Assembly (NCBI GenBank): GCA_030431775.1 | Contig: JAUIHW010000038.1 | Coordinates: 1-38,190 of the forward strand | Length of the DNA stretch: 38,190 nucleotides | Source: Gammaproteobacteria bacterium | Lineage (GTDB): Bacteria; Pseudomonadota; Gammaproteobacteria; Pseudomonadales; JAUIET01 | Reading direction: 5' to 3' | Shown here: positions 7,696 through 17,305 of the stretch, piece after piece | How the letters are laid out: each line of letters starts with the position of its first letter | How positions within the stretch are numbered: the first letter of the stretch is position 1 | Notes under the pieces: model-generated | The model's database searches: none | Told to the model about the DNA's origin: nothing | Seen by the model: the letters and a program-made list of their open reading frames with translations, nothing else | Position numbers and translations under genes: made by a program

Positions 7696-9930
7696 TTAAT
7701 TGCTGACGATTCGCTCAGCTGACGACACATTCGGCAGCATATTGATCTTGGCCAGCAGCCCGCTCAAAGACTCCAAGCCATCTACCTCCACGGTAATGAC
7801 GATACGCGCCGTATTGGTCTTCTTATCGGAGTGTGTCTGTACCTCTGTCAGATTACACTTTTCTGCAGCCAGCAGCCCGGTTACATCACTGAGTAGACCG
7901 CGGCGGTCGTAAGCCTCTATCTTCAGCTCCACCGGATAACTGTAATCCTCGGTGTCATCCCAGCTGACCTCAATGATCCGGTCGGGTTCCTTTTCCCGCA
8001 GCGACAGCGCTCTGCCGCAATCCTGGCGGTGAATTGACACTCCTCGCCCCTGGGTCACAAAACCAAGAATCGGGTCGCCCGGAACCGGTTTACAGCAACC
8101 AGCTAAATGGCTCATCAGATTACCAATTCCACCAATCCGAACGGCACCAGAACCCTTTGAGTCCTGCGATACCACAGGCCGTGGCGTGAACTCTCTGCTA
8201 GCTGCACCAAGCAAGCTTTGAGCCGCATTTAACACCTGATTCAGGCTGACGTCCCCAGAACCAATCGCTGCGTACATTGACTCTACCGTCGCGCAATTCA
8301 CCTTTTTGGCGACGTAACTGTAATCGAGACTGGTGAGAGCAAGCCGACGAAACTCACCTTCAACCAGTTGCCGTCCAGCCGCGATGTTCTCCTCCCGGTC
8401 CTGACGCTTGAACCACTGGCGAATTTTTGATTTGGCGCGAGCGGTGCGGGTGTAGGCGAGACCGTCACGCATCCAGTCACGACTGGGTGACAGCTGATTG
8501 CCCGTGATGATTTCAATCTGCTCGCCGGTATTCAGTTGATAGGTAAGGGGCACAATTCGGCCATCGATCTTGGCACCACGACAGCGATGGCCAACGTCTG
8601 TATGCACGTGATAAGCAAAATCGATTGGAGTTGCCCCTCGCGGTAAATCAACCACGTGCCCGTCGGGTGTAAACACATACACCCGATCGCTGACAATCTG
8701 CGAGCGAATTTCACGGCCAAGGCCTTCGGCCTGGCGCATGTCCGCGCTCCACTCCAGCACTTCACGCAACCAGGCTATCTTCTCTTCGTAACTGGAATCA
8801 CCAGCTTTCTTACCCTCAGCCCCTTTATAGAGCCAGTGAGCGCAAACACCGAACTCGGCTTCCATGTGCATGGCACGGGTTCGAATCTGTACTTCCAGAG
8901 TTTTGCCACCCGGCCCCAGCACAGCCGTGTGCAATGATCGATAGCCATTCTCTTTTGGGTTGGCAATATAGTCGTCAAATTCATTTGGAATGCTGCGCCA
9001 TAACAGATGCACAATGCCCAATGCCGCGTAGCAATCGTGGGGCTTGTTAACCAATATGCGAACCGCCCGAATATCGTGGACTTCTGCGAAACTGATCGAC
9101 TTAGCCCGCATTTTTCGCCAGATGCTGAAAATATGCTTGGCGCGCCCCTGAATTTCAGCCCCAACGCCTGCATCGGAAAGAGCCGACTGTAGCTGGGCCT
9201 TGACCTCTTCGATGTAGGACTCCCTGTCGACTCGTTTTTCGGCCAATAATCCCGCAATCTGTTGATACACTTCCGGTTCAAGGTAGCGGAATGACAGGTC
9301 TTCAAGCTCCCACTTAAGCTGGCCAATGCCCAGGCGGTGAGCCAGCGGCACATAGATGTTGAAAACCTCTCGCGCTATTCGGTAGCGCCGAACCCTGTCA
9401 TCCCTGGCATTGCGGATTGCAACCGTTCTTTCCGCCAGCTTAATAAGAGCAATGCGTACGTCATCAACCACGGACACCAGCATTTTTCGAATAGCTTGCG
9501 CCTGGCTCACTCCCTGCCCCAATACCGAGCGTGTTGGATCATCACTGATCTCACTGATCACGGCCATACGCTGCACCCCGGCAATCAGGTCACGCACAGC
9601 CGATCCAAACCGGTCGTCCACGAGGTCCAGCGACACTCGCTGTTTACGGACTTGTCGATACAGTATCGCTGCAATAATAGCGTCCTGGTCAACCTTGAGC
9701 TCGACCAGTATTTCCGCCATTTTGAGGCCCATCCAGAAGCTGCTTTTGAGCTCACTGGCATAATTGAGCTCGCCGGCCTCCTGCTGCGCCCCGGCGCTCA
9801 GATCGGTCGCCTGGCGCAGTATCCGCTGATCGTAGGTTGCTTCGGGGAGGTGCAACTGCTCGAACCAGCTTTGAAAAGCAAAGCTGTCCGCAGAAGTCGC
9901 TGTGCTGATTGGCTTACGAACCTGGACCAT
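7696..9930 (-). CDS. relA: GTP pyrophosphokinase RelA (ppGpp synthetase I)
   Basis: The ribosome-associated stringent-response enzyme, which makes (p)ppGpp when uncharged tRNA accumulates. I chose the ATG at 9930, giving MVQVR at the N-terminus as in Pseudomonas RelA and 744 residues as in E. coli; an in-frame TTG at 9981 would add 17 residues with no family counterpart. The N-terminal hydrolase region lacks the HDxxED pattern (AAILYRQVRKQ appears there), so it should not hydrolyse ppGpp. The synthetase has the RelA-type EFDD acidic motif, unlike the RxKD of SpoT/Rel enzymes, followed by NGYRSLHT. A TGS domain, a zinc-finger-like Cys-Cys-His-Cys segment and a C-terminal ACT domain follow. It overlaps cysM by 17 bases. 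Confidence 0.96.
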   Translation of the reverse strand: MVQVRKPISTATSADSFAFQSWFEQLHLPEATYDQRILRQATDLSAGAQQEAGELNYASELKSSFWMGLKMAEILVELKVDQDAIIAAILYRQVRKQRVSLDLVDDRFGSAVRDLIAGVQRMAVISEISDDPTRSVLGQGVSQAQAIRKMLVSVVDDVRIALIKLAERTVAIRNARDDRVRRYRIAREVFNIYVPLAHRLGIGQLKWELEDLSFRYLEPEVYQQIAGLLAEKRVDRESYIEEVKAQLQSALSDAGVGAEIQGRAKHIFSIWRKMRAKSISFAEVHDIRAVRILVNKPHDCYAALGIVHLLWRSIPNEFDDYIANPKENGYRSLHTAVLGPGGKTLEVQIRTRAMHMEAEFGVCAHWLYKGAEGKKAGDSSYEEKIAWLREVLEWSADMRQAEGLGREIRSQIVSDRVYVFTPDGHVVDLPRGATPIDFAYHVHTDVGHRCRGAKIDGRIVPLTYQLNTGEQIEIITGNQLSPSRDWMRDGLAYTRTARAKSKIRQWFKRQDREENIAAGRQLVEGEFRRLALTSLDYSYVAKKVNCATVESMYAAIGSGDVSLNQVLNAAQSLLGAASREFTPRPVVSQDSKGSGAVRIGGIGNLMSHLAGCCKPVPGDPILGFVTQGRGVSIHRQDCGRALSLREKEPDRIIEVSWDDTEDYSYPVELKIEAYDRRGLLSDVTGLLAAEKCNLTEVQTHSDKKTNTARIVITVEVDGLESLSGLLAKINMLPNVSSAERIVSN

Positions 9931-10828
9931 CCGCTGCAAAAACTCCTGTTGAGGTGTAGCGATCTCCACGATCACAGACAATGGCGACGATCACCGCGTT
10001 TTGCAACTCCTCGTTAAGCTGCAAAGCCGCTGACACCGCTCCTCCCGAGGAAACTCCACAAAAAATCCCTTCCATCATGGCCAGGCGGCGCATGGTTTCC
10101 TCTGAGGATCGCTGGCTGATGTCGATAACCCGGTCAACCCTGGCACGATCAAATATCCTTGGCAGGTATTCTTCCGGCCAGCGGCGGATTCCCGGAATCG
10201 CCGAACCATCCTCTGGCTGGAGCCCAATGATTTGTATCTCAGGATTTCGCTCCTTGAGAAACCGCGATACGCCCATAATGGTACCAGTTGTCCCCATGGA
10301 ACTGACGAAATGGGTAATCTGGCCATTGGTTTGCTGCCATATTTCGGGGCCAGTGCCAGCGTAATGAGCCTCGGGATTGTCGGCATTTGCAAACTGGTCC
10401 AGAACACGCCCTTTGCCAGCCGCCTGCATCTCCAAAGCAAGGTCTCTGGCGGCCTCCATCCCTCCCTCCTGGGACACGCCAACCAGCTCGGCGCCATAGG
10501 CCGCCATGGCCTGCTTGCGTTCATCACTCATGTGCTCCGGCATAATCAGCACCATCCGGTAACCCTTGATCGCCGCGGCCATCGCCAGTGCGATACCAGT
10601 GTTACCACTGGTCGCTTCAATCAGGGTATCACCTGGTTGAATATCGCCGCGCTGCTCAGCGCGGTTTATCATACTCAGGGCGGGTCGATCCTTCACTGAG
10701 CCGGCCGGGTTATTTCCCTCCAGCTTGACCAGAACGACATTACCGCGCTCAGCGGGCAGACGCTGCAGGCGCACCAGTGGCGTATTACCTACGCAGGATT
10801 CGATTGTGGGGAAGTCGGATGCTTGCAT
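9914..10828 (-). CDS. cysM: Cysteine synthase B (O-acetylserine sulfhydrylase B)
   Basis: 304 residues of the fold-type II PLP enzyme family, making cysteine from O-acetylserine and sulfide or thiosulfate. The PLP-binding lysine is in NPAGSVKDRPA. The phosphate-binding loop is EATSGNTGIALA, and the glycine-rich SSMGTTGTIMG follows. The short length and the ADNPEAHYAGTGPEIW segment favour CysM over CysK. The ATG at 10828 begins an unambiguous frame. The gene diverges from the GacS/BarA kinase gene and is co-transcribed with relA, the same arrangement found near gacS in pseudomonads. Confidence 0.95.
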   Translation of the reverse strand: MQASDFPTIESCVGNTPLVRLQRLPAERGNVVLVKLEGNNPAGSVKDRPALSMINRAEQRGDIQPGDTLIEATSGNTGIALAMAAAIKGYRMVLIMPEHMSDERKQAMAAYGAELVGVSQEGGMEAARDLALEMQAAGKGRVLDQFANADNPEAHYAGTGPEIWQQTNGQITHFVSSMGTTGTIMGVSRFLKERNPEIQIIGLQPEDGSAIPGIRRWPEEYLPRIFDRARVDRVIDISQRSSEETMRRLAMMEGIFCGVSSGGAVSAALQLNEELQNAVIVAIVCDRGDRYTSTGVFAADGPGS

Positions 10829-10832
10829 AACG

Positions 10833-10838
10833 TATAAT
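10833..10838 (+). promoter_or_regulatory. Candidate -10 element for the gacS/barA gene
   Basis: The hexamer TATAAT on the plus strand lies about 60 bases before the sensor kinase start, in the 68-base gap that also separates it from cysM. No convincing -35 hexamer is seen at 16-18 bases, so this is a weak call based on one element and its position. Confidence 0.3.
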
Positions 10839-10896
10839 AAAACTCTGCACCTTCACTGCTGCAGGGCAAGTCTAGCATTATGAGAACAACATTCGT

Positions 10897-13638
10897 ATGC
10901 CGCTGTGGTCACTTAAACGTCGGATATTACTGATAATTGTCGGACTGCTTGGGCTGGCGATCACGGTTCTTGGCACGTATTTTGTCGAGACACGTGAAAC
11001 CTTCCTGCATCGACAACTGGTCGACCGCGGTACCGCGGCAAGCCAGCAGCTGGCGCTTCTGACCACCTATACCGCTGGATTACCCGAGCCGCGTACACGC
11101 CTTGAAGAACTCGCTGATACGATTATCGAAGAACGTCCGATTCGTTCGGTAACCATTCACCTGACCGATCCGCCACTTGAGATCCGCTCCGGGCCCACAA
11201 CCTTGCCAAGTGTGGCAGAAGATCCTCTCAGCGGACCTGCCGTGGCAATTAATCGCACAGCAGAATCACTGCTGTTCGTACGACCGCTTGTCAAAGAGCT
11301 CAGGGGCCGCCCGGATCAGAATATTGGCTGGGTAGAGATTGAATACGCCAATCATACTAACACTATTCAAATGTTCCAATCATTAATGGTGACGGGTATG
11401 GTCATACTGGTTCTGCTGGTGGGCCTGGTCGCCGCAGCACTGCTGTTAACAGCACGCTATTCGCGGAAGATGGACAAGATCCTGGCGGTTATCACCAATG
11501 CCGAGCAAGACTCCTATGCGACGGAGATTCCGCTGGAAGGCGACGGTGACGAGCTGGATATTCTCGCCGAAAAACTGAATGAAATGTGGCGGACACTGTA
11601 CGACCGGCGCAAAGAGTCGGAAAGAAGCACCGCGCAGACCACACGCGACTTAAGGGAAACTCTGGAGACGCTGGAAATCCAGAACATCGAGCTGGATATT
11701 GCCCGCAAAGCCGCGGTCAATGCGTCGCACGTTAAGTCAGAGTTTCTGGCCAACACCAGCCATGAAATACGCACCCCGCTGAACGGTATTATTGGTTTCA
11801 CTAACCTGCTGGTCAAAACACCGTTATCCGACAAGCAGATGGATCTGGTCAAAACTATCCGGCAGTCAGCGAATGGCTTACTGAGAATCATTAATGACCT
11901 CCTGGATTTCTCCAAGCTGGAGGCCGGGAAACTGGTTCTGGATTATATTGCATACAGCCTTTACGACGTCTTCGAAGAAACACTGACCCTGATGGCACCA
12001 ACCATCGGAGACAAGCTCGTTAGTATTGCCACAGTTTATCGTCATGATGTGCCTGAGATGATTACTGGCGACCCGCAACGTGTGCAACAAGTGGTGACCA
12101 ACCTTGTCCACAATGCAATCAAGTTCACGCCTGCCGGTGAAGTCACGATTGAAGCTCGGGCCATTGACAACCGCAGCATAGAGATCCTGGTCCATGACAC
12201 GGGTGTGGGTATGACCGATGAACAGCAATCCAGGCTATTCAGCGCATTCAGTCAGGCTGATCGCTCCATCAGCCGGCAGTACGGCGGTACCGGGCTTGGC
12301 CTCGTGATAGCCCAGCGCCTGGTGGAACAAATGGGTAGTTCCATAAAACTGGAAAGCGAACCCGGACACGGGTCAACTTTCAGCTTTACTCTGGAAAGCA
12401 AATCCTCGGCACAGCAGAAACCACAGATGGAGGTGGGTGATGTCGAAATCTGCTTTTTTCACACCAGTAACAACGCCGCTCTTGGCCTGCAACAACTGCT
12501 TAAGCGCTGGCAAATAGCTGCGAAAAGAGTGGATTCGCTGGATGCGCTGACCAGACTGGCTGGCGAAAATCCGGGTTCGGCTCAGCGCATACTGCTGCTT
12601 GGCTTGGGGAGCAGTGTTAATCCAAATGACGGACTAAAAGGGACATTGCAGACACTCTCAGCTCTGTACCCGACTATTTTGCTGAGCGCGGCTGACCGCG
12701 AGGATCTCAATACTGTCATACCCTCCACCGTTACCCGGGTAAGCGAGCCATTACGTCGCCAGGAACTGCTGCAAACCATCGTTAACTGCACCACCAACTC
12801 GCTGCCGGCCGAATCGGCGACTTGCGAAGAGCAAACACCGTCGCAGGCACCGCTGATTCAGCAAAGACTTCTGATCGTTGACGACAATCGCGCCAACCTT
12901 AAGTTGCTAAAGCTTATGTTGGAAAACGAGTATATGCATTGCGTCGCTGTCACTAGCGGCCAGGAAGCAGTTGATGCATGCCAAAAAGAGAGCTTTAACC
13001 TGATCTTTATGGACATACAGATGCCTGGCATGTCGGGACTGGAGGCCGCTAAAAATATCCGCCAGAACTGCCGGGCTAACGCCACGACCCCGGTGATCGC
13101 GGTGACGGCTCACGCACAAACCGATGACCGGGCTGCGTTTATAAGGGCGGGCATGAACGACTACCTCGGTAAGCCTATTCTGGAAGAGCAGTTGCTGGCT
13201 ATTTTAAAAAAATGGTGCCGCCAGACAGAAGCTCCGGTTACTAACAGTGAGCCGAACCGGAACGCTGCAGCCGCCGAACCGCTGGACTTACCGGTTGACC
13301 TTGCCGAATGCCTGGAAATTAGCGGCCATAAGCCGGCCATAGCAAAGGATATGTTAGCCGCGCTGTTGGACGATTTGCCTGAATCCCGCAAGAAAATCAA
13401 CACCTTTCAAAGTGAGCAGGATATTGAGAGCTATGTAGACGCTGTACACTACCTGCATGGTCTGGCTTGCTACACTGGAGTACCTGCACTACGTGAACTG
13501 TGCAAACAGATTCAATCAGCAACGAAAAGCGGGCAACCTCTATACGCCCTAGAGCTCGGAGCCAGTCTGGACCAGCAGATTGAGCGGCTGCTTAAATGGC
13601 ATGAGGACATTGATCTGGAGGTTCTTTTCGAGACCTGA
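10897..13638 (+). CDS. gacS: Hybrid sensor histidine kinase GacS/BarA
   Basis: A 913-residue tripartite kinase that, in this family, phosphorylates GacA/UvrY to drive the Rsm/Csr small RNA switch. TM1 is at about residues 9-29, then a periplasmic sensor region, TM2 at about 157-185 and a HAMP segment. The dimerisation/phosphoacceptor domain has His289 in NTSHEIRTPLNG. The ATPase domain carries the N box and the GTGLGL G2 box. A degenerate receiver-like region at about 505-630 precedes a true receiver with the phospho-acceptor Asp706 in FMDIQMPGMSG. A C-terminal HPt domain has His851 in HYLHG. It is the only plus-strand gene in the first 23 kb. It diverges from cysM-relA and converges on recO with a 14-base gap. 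The equivalent name in enterobacteria is barA. Confidence 0.93.
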   Translation: MPLWSLKRRILLIIVGLLGLAITVLGTYFVETRETFLHRQLVDRGTAASQQLALLTTYTAGLPEPRTRLEELADTIIEERPIRSVTIHLTDPPLEIRSGPTTLPSVAEDPLSGPAVAINRTAESLLFVRPLVKELRGRPDQNIGWVEIEYANHTNTIQMFQSLMVTGMVILVLLVGLVAAALLLTARYSRKMDKILAVITNAEQDSYATEIPLEGDGDELDILAEKLNEMWRTLYDRRKESERSTAQTTRDLRETLETLEIQNIELDIARKAAVNASHVKSEFLANTSHEIRTPLNGIIGFTNLLVKTPLSDKQMDLVKTIRQSANGLLRIINDLLDFSKLEAGKLVLDYIAYSLYDVFEETLTLMAPTIGDKLVSIATVYRHDVPEMITGDPQRVQQVVTNLVHNAIKFTPAGEVTIEARAIDNRSIEILVHDTGVGMTDEQQSRLFSAFSQADRSISRQYGGTGLGLVIAQRLVEQMGSSIKLESEPGHGSTFSFTLESKSSAQQKPQMEVGDVEICFFHTSNNAALGLQQLLKRWQIAAKRVDSLDALTRLAGENPGSAQRILLLGLGSSVNPNDGLKGTLQTLSALYPTILLSAADREDLNTVIPSTVTRVSEPLRRQELLQTIVNCTTNSLPAESATCEEQTPSQAPLIQQRLLIVDDNRANLKLLKLMLENEYMHCVAVTSGQEAVDACQKESFNLIFMDIQMPGMSGLEAAKNIRQNCRANATTPVIAVTAHAQTDDRAAFIRAGMNDYLGKPILEEQLLAILKKWCRQTEAPVTNSEPNRNAAAAEPLDLPVDLAECLEISGHKPAIAKDMLAALLDDLPESRKKINTFQSEQDIESYVDAVHYLHGLACYTGVPALRELCKQIQSATKSGQPLYALELGASLDQQIERLLKWHEDIDLEVLFET

Positions 13639-13652
13639 ACAGACCATGGCGT

Positions 13653-14381
13653 TCACTGTTTCAGCAGGCTTTTTCGCATCAGTTCACGACTTTTTAGTAC
13701 TTGCCCTTTTAAGGTCAAATCCAATGCCCGACGGTTGATTTGCTTGAGGGTTTGCAGGACTATCCGGTCCTGCCAGTGGCCTGCATCGATATCCTTGAGC
13801 ACCCGCCCAGGAACGGCGACAGCCGGCTCTGACAATGTTGCAGTGGCCGGATGAATTCCGCTGCCCACAAGTACCTGATAGTCGCGATCAGCACGCACAG
13901 GAGTGACTCCGTCATATTCAACGCCAAACTGCAGCCCGTAGCCAAGACTGGCAAGCAAACGCAGCTCAAAGTGGCGAAGGTGCGCCTCAAAATTGCTTGT
14001 ATTGAACAGCGCTAGCAATACATCTTCGTATGCTTGAAACACTTCTGTCTGTTTTTCGTGTGCATGCAGCAGCCGGTACAACAGTTCATTGACATACAGT
14101 CCACTCAGCAGTCGAACTCCCTGTAAACTCTGCCGCTGAAATGAGGCATCGGCTTCCATATTGGCAACCGACTTGAGTTCTCCAGTCCCAAAGAGCTCAA
14201 CATAATAAGACACAAACAGCTGCGGTTTTGATTTTTGCCTGCGCTGCTTCTTCGCCCCGCGGTAGACTGCAGCAATACGCCCGGACTCTCTACTAAAAAA
14301 CTCCAGCAACAGGCTGGTTTCTCGGTAGGGTCTGGAGTGTAGCATGTAGATTTGGTGCTTGTGTTTAGCGGACCTGGCCAT
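13653..14381 (-). CDS. recO: DNA repair protein RecO
   Basis: 242 residues, the normal RecO length. It starts with the OB-fold segment YMLHSRPYRETSLLLEFFSRESG, continues with VYRGAKKQRR, and carries the helical C-terminal domain with NELLYRLLHAHE and HLRHFELRLLASLGYG. RecO anneals single strands and loads RecA on SSB-coated DNA together with RecR. It is the last gene of the lepA-lepB-DUF4845-rnc-era-recO run. The ribosome binding site is weak. In pseudomonads pdxJ follows recO; here the next gene is the convergent sensor kinase, so pdxJ is not in its usual place. Confidence 0.94.
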   Translation of the reverse strand: MARSAKHKHQIYMLHSRPYRETSLLLEFFSRESGRIAAVYRGAKKQRRQKSKPQLFVSYYVELFGTGELKSVANMEADASFQRQSLQGVRLLSGLYVNELLYRLLHAHEKQTEVFQAYEDVLLALFNTSNFEAHLRHFELRLLASLGYGLQFGVEYDGVTPVRADRDYQVLVGSGIHPATATLSEPAVAVPGRVLKDIDAGHWQDRIVLQTLKQINRRALDLTLKGQVLKSRELMRKSLLKQ

Positions 14382-14413
14382 ACCGAATTAACAAGTCGGG
14401 TTGTACAAACAAT

Positions 14414-15310
14414 CTAGGTAAGCTTCCATAAGCTTTTGAGCGCCTGATCATCATCGGACCAGCCTTGTCGCACTTTCACCCATAACTTGAGCATCACCTG
14501 CTTGCCCAACATACGCTCCAGGTCTGGTCGAGCCTGAATGCCAATTTTTTTTAAACGCTCGCCGCCCTTACCCACCACAATGGCCTTCTGACCCTCTCGT
14601 TCGGTATAAATTAGCGCTGCAATATCCATGATTTCAGGCCGTTCGGTAAATGATTCGATTTCCACGGCAATGGCATACGGTAACTCCCGGCCAAGCTGAC
14701 GAACTATCTTCTCGCGTATGATCTCAGCGGCCAGAAAGCGCTCGCTTTTATCTGTGAATTGATCCTGCGGGAAATGGAAAGGGCTTTCCGGCAGCAAAGC
14801 ACCAACTTCAGCTAACAATTCTGGCAGCTGGTTTCCAGTCAGGGCCGACACTGGCACCGCGGTTAGCACTGACAGCTCGCTGGTAATTTTCTCGATAAAG
14901 GGCAACAATTTCTCGGGATGCTTCAGTTTGTCCGTTTTATTAATCACGCTAATGACTGGTATGGAGCGAGTATGAAGTAGGCGGGCTATCCACTGCTCTT
15001 CCTCTCCCCAATGCAGAGCTTCGACCACAAAAAGCACGAGGTCAACGTCATCAAGCACGGAACGGCTGACCCGATTCATATGTCGGTTGGCGGCATTTTT
15101 CTGATAGTGTTGGTGAAGACCTGGCGTATCAATAAATACAGCCTGTACATCATCAGCCGTGTGAATGCCAAGAATGCTGTGCTGAGTCGTCTGCGGCTTG
15201 CGTGAGGTGATGCTGAGCTTCTGACCGAGAATATGATTGAGGAGTGTCGATTTGCCCACATTGGGCCTACCTACAATCGCGACATAGCCACAATGCGTCT
15301 CTCCTTTCAT
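14414..15310 (-). CDS. era: GTPase Era
   Basis: 298 residues. The GTPase domain shows G1 GRPNVGKST near residue 14, G3 DTPGLHQ, and G4 NKTD. A C-terminal KH domain carries the GKGGERLKKIG RNA-binding loop. Era binds the 3' end of 16S rRNA and acts as a checkpoint in 30S assembly. It overlaps the end of rnc by four bases, so the two are translationally coupled, which is the conserved rnc-era arrangement. Confidence 0.97.
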   Translation of the reverse strand: MKGETHCGYVAIVGRPNVGKSTLLNHILGQKLSITSRKPQTTQHSILGIHTADDVQAVFIDTPGLHQHYQKNAANRHMNRVSRSVLDDVDLVLFVVEALHWGEEEQWIARLLHTRSIPVISVINKTDKLKHPEKLLPFIEKITSELSVLTAVPVSALTGNQLPELLAEVGALLPESPFHFPQDQFTDKSERFLAAEIIREKIVRQLGRELPYAIAVEIESFTERPEIMDIAALIYTEREGQKAIVVGKGGERLKKIGIQARPDLERMLGKQVMLKLWVKVRQGWSDDDQALKSLWKLT

Positions 15311-16002
15311 GAAACTGCGCCCAAACGCTCGAGCGCCTGACTGGCGGCCAGCTGTTCGGCCGAACGTCGACTTCTTCCTTTACCAGTGACTGGCTGCGGC
15401 AGCGGCTCAATTTTGCACTGCACAGTAAACTGCTTTTGGTGTGCCTTGCCAGTAGTTGTAACTAGAGAGTATTCCGGCAAAGGCAGCTGGCGTGCTTGCA
15501 GCCACTCCTGCAATTGAGTTTTGGCATCTTTACTGCTCTGGCTCGGATCTATGCCGGCAATACGTGAGGCAAACCACTGCTCGATGACAGCACTAACAGT
15601 CGTGACATCTGAATCCAGATAAATCGCACCCAGAACAGCCTCCAGGCTGTCAGCCAAAATGGATTTACGCCGACGCCCGCCGCTTTTTGCTTCTCCCAGG
15701 CCCAGTAGTAGCACATCATCCAACTGCAATTCATGGGCCACTTCCGCTAGAGACTCTCCACAGACTAACTGGGCTCGCAGCTGACTCAGGCGCCCTTCAT
15801 CCAAGTCCTGGAAACGGCGATACAGGATGGCAGTAATACTAAAATTAAGGACAGAATCGCCAAGAAACTCAAGGCGCTCGTTATGCTCGGACGAATAGCT
15901 TTTGTGGGTCAGCGCCTGGCGCAGCAGCTTGCTGTTTTTGAATCGGTAACCAGGAATCTCCCCAGCCGGCAATTCAACGGTGTTCTGACCGGCGTCACCC
16001 AC
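15307..16002 (-). CDS. rnc: Ribonuclease III
   Basis: 231 residues, a typical length. The RNase III signature ERLEFLGDSVLN holds the catalytic acidic residues. A second acidic cluster lies in LADSLEAVLGAIYLD. A C-terminal double-stranded RNA-binding domain begins near DAKTQLQEWLQ and ends in GKGRSRRSAEQLAASQAL. The enzyme processes rRNA precursors and structured mRNAs. The start codon is GTG at 16002, eight bases inside the end of the upstream DUF4845 gene, so translation is probably coupled. Confidence 0.96.
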   Translation of the reverse strand: MGDAGQNTVELPAGEIPGYRFKNSKLLRQALTHKSYSSEHNERLEFLGDSVLNFSITAILYRRFQDLDEGRLSQLRAQLVCGESLAEVAHELQLDDVLLLGLGEAKSGGRRRKSILADSLEAVLGAIYLDSDVTTVSAVIEQWFASRIAGIDPSQSSKDAKTQLQEWLQARQLPLPEYSLVTTTGKAHQKQFTVQCKIEPLPQPVTGKGRSRRSAEQLAASQALERLGAVS

Positions 16003-16387
16003 CCCCGGCGACCACCCTGGTAGCCGGAAAACGGACCACGATATCTATGTTAGAAAACATCGACACTCTGCGTTCATAGTCCAGCTCACCAACCAGTCCG
16101 TCCGCGCTGCGGCTGAATTCCAAGTCATCAGCACTCAAAAATTCTATGCGGTTCACCTCTAGTCGTCTATTCAGTAGGCGCTTTAACTTGCGGTCAGAGG
16201 CGTTGGCCATGCTATTACCTTCGTCCACCACAGCCTGCAAGGCCTCTTCGATGGCCCAGTGGTCCAGGTAAACCGGAACCACTTTGATCGCGAAGGTCAC
16301 CACCAACGCTCCAAATAGCACAGCGAAAATGACCACGAGATCAATTGCGCCCCTTTGCCAACGTTCGCTCAATGATTGCTCAAACAT
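15995..16387 (-). CDS. DUF4845 single-pass membrane protein
   Basis: 130 residues. One membrane helix near residues 16-35 (IDLVVIFAVLFGALVVTFAI) is followed by a soluble region, probably periplasmic, that ends in a basic and Gly-rich tail. This size and its place between lepB and rnc match the DUF4845 family found at the same position in Pseudomonas and relatives. Function is not established. Position suggests a link with signal peptidase or membrane protein maturation, but that is only inference. The end overlaps rnc by eight bases. Confidence 0.8.
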   Translation of the reverse strand: MFEQSLSERWQRGAIDLVVIFAVLFGALVVTFAIKVVPVYLDHWAIEEALQAVVDEGNSMANASDRKLKRLLNRRLEVNRIEFLSADDLEFSRSADGLVGELDYERRVSMFSNIDIVVRFPATRVVAGGG

Positions 16388-16458
16388 AGTAGCTACCGCT
16401 TATCCATAAATTTGATACAGCAATTAGTATAGCAGTCACCTATTTAGCGAGAATGCTA

Positions 16459-17301
16459 TCATTGGATCCGGCCTATTCGTGCAAAACTGGGGATACTGAA
16501 GAACTCTTCCCAGTGCATCCAGATGGCAAACGCCTTGCCAACAATATTCTCTTCCGGCACCTGCCCCCAGAGCCTGGAATCGCTGCTGTTATCCCGGTTG
16601 TCACCCATAAGGAAATAATGGCCAGGCCGAACCTTGATCGAAAAGTCCTCCCGCAACGCGCTGCGCAGGTCCTGCCGCACCCGGTGCTCAACGCCATTTA
16701 GGCGCTCACTGACTATACGCTCGTTCGGGCGGCCCGGAGGAAGCTCAGCCAGCAATGTTTGCGGTTGTACCTCACCGTTTATAGTCAGTACGTTATTGCG
16801 GTATTCAATGATATCCCCGGGAACGCCGATGACCCGCTTGATGTAATACTGCTTCTTGTGCGGCGGAAAAAAAACCATGACATCGCCACGCCGGGGTTCA
16901 TTGATGTCCAGCACCTTGGTGCGAATTACCGGAAGACGAATCCCGTAGGTGTACTTATTGACCAGGATAAAATCGCCGACTTCCAGAGTAGGAATCATGG
17001 AGCCGGACGGGATTTGAAAAGGCTCCACGACAAACGAACGCAATATCAGAACGATGGCCAGAACAGGGAACAACGAACGCGAATACTCGACAATAACCGG
17101 TTCAGCGGCGTTTGCCCGTGCTGCCGTCACAAACTGCTGCTGATCTGAGCTGCCTTCTTTTTCCCAATCAGGCCATTGCGCTTGCAGTTTCTCTATCGTG
17201 GCCGTGCGATCGCGACGAAACAGTGCGGAATCGATAGCCCAAACCAGCCCAGTGCCGAATACCAGCAGTACCAGAATCAGTGGAAAGTTAAGATATTCCA
17301 T
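16459..17301 (-). CDS. lepB: Signal peptidase I
   Basis: 280 residues of the inner-membrane leader peptidase that cleaves Sec and Tat signal peptides. Two hydrophobic segments (about 6-23 and 78-95) anchor the protein. The catalytic Ser101 is in IPSGSMIPTL, and the general base Lys155 is in YYIKRVIGVPGD. The conserved C-terminal box GDNRDNSSDSR is also present. It begins four bases after the lepA stop, the usual lepA-lepB pairing. Confidence 0.96.
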   Translation of the reverse strand: MEYLNFPLILVLLVFGTGLVWAIDSALFRRDRTATIEKLQAQWPDWEKEGSSDQQQFVTAARANAAEPVIVEYSRSLFPVLAIVLILRSFVVEPFQIPSGSMIPTLEVGDFILVNKYTYGIRLPVIRTKVLDINEPRRGDVMVFFPPHKKQYYIKRVIGVPGDIIEYRNNVLTINGEVQPQTLLAELPPGRPNERIVSERLNGVEHRVRQDLRSALREDFSIKVRPGHYFLMGDNRDNSSDSRLWGQVPEENIVGKAFAIWMHWEEFFSIPSFARIGRIQ

Positions 17302-17305
17302 TGCG

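Noticed and set aside
9931-9981. N-terminal extension of relA from a TTG codon
   Set aside because: The ATG at 9930 reproduces the conserved MVQVR start and the E. coli length; the extension lies inside cysM.
9337-10017. A 226-codon plus-strand frame opposite relA and cysM
   Set aside because: Antisense shadow of confidently identified genes with no recognisable motif.
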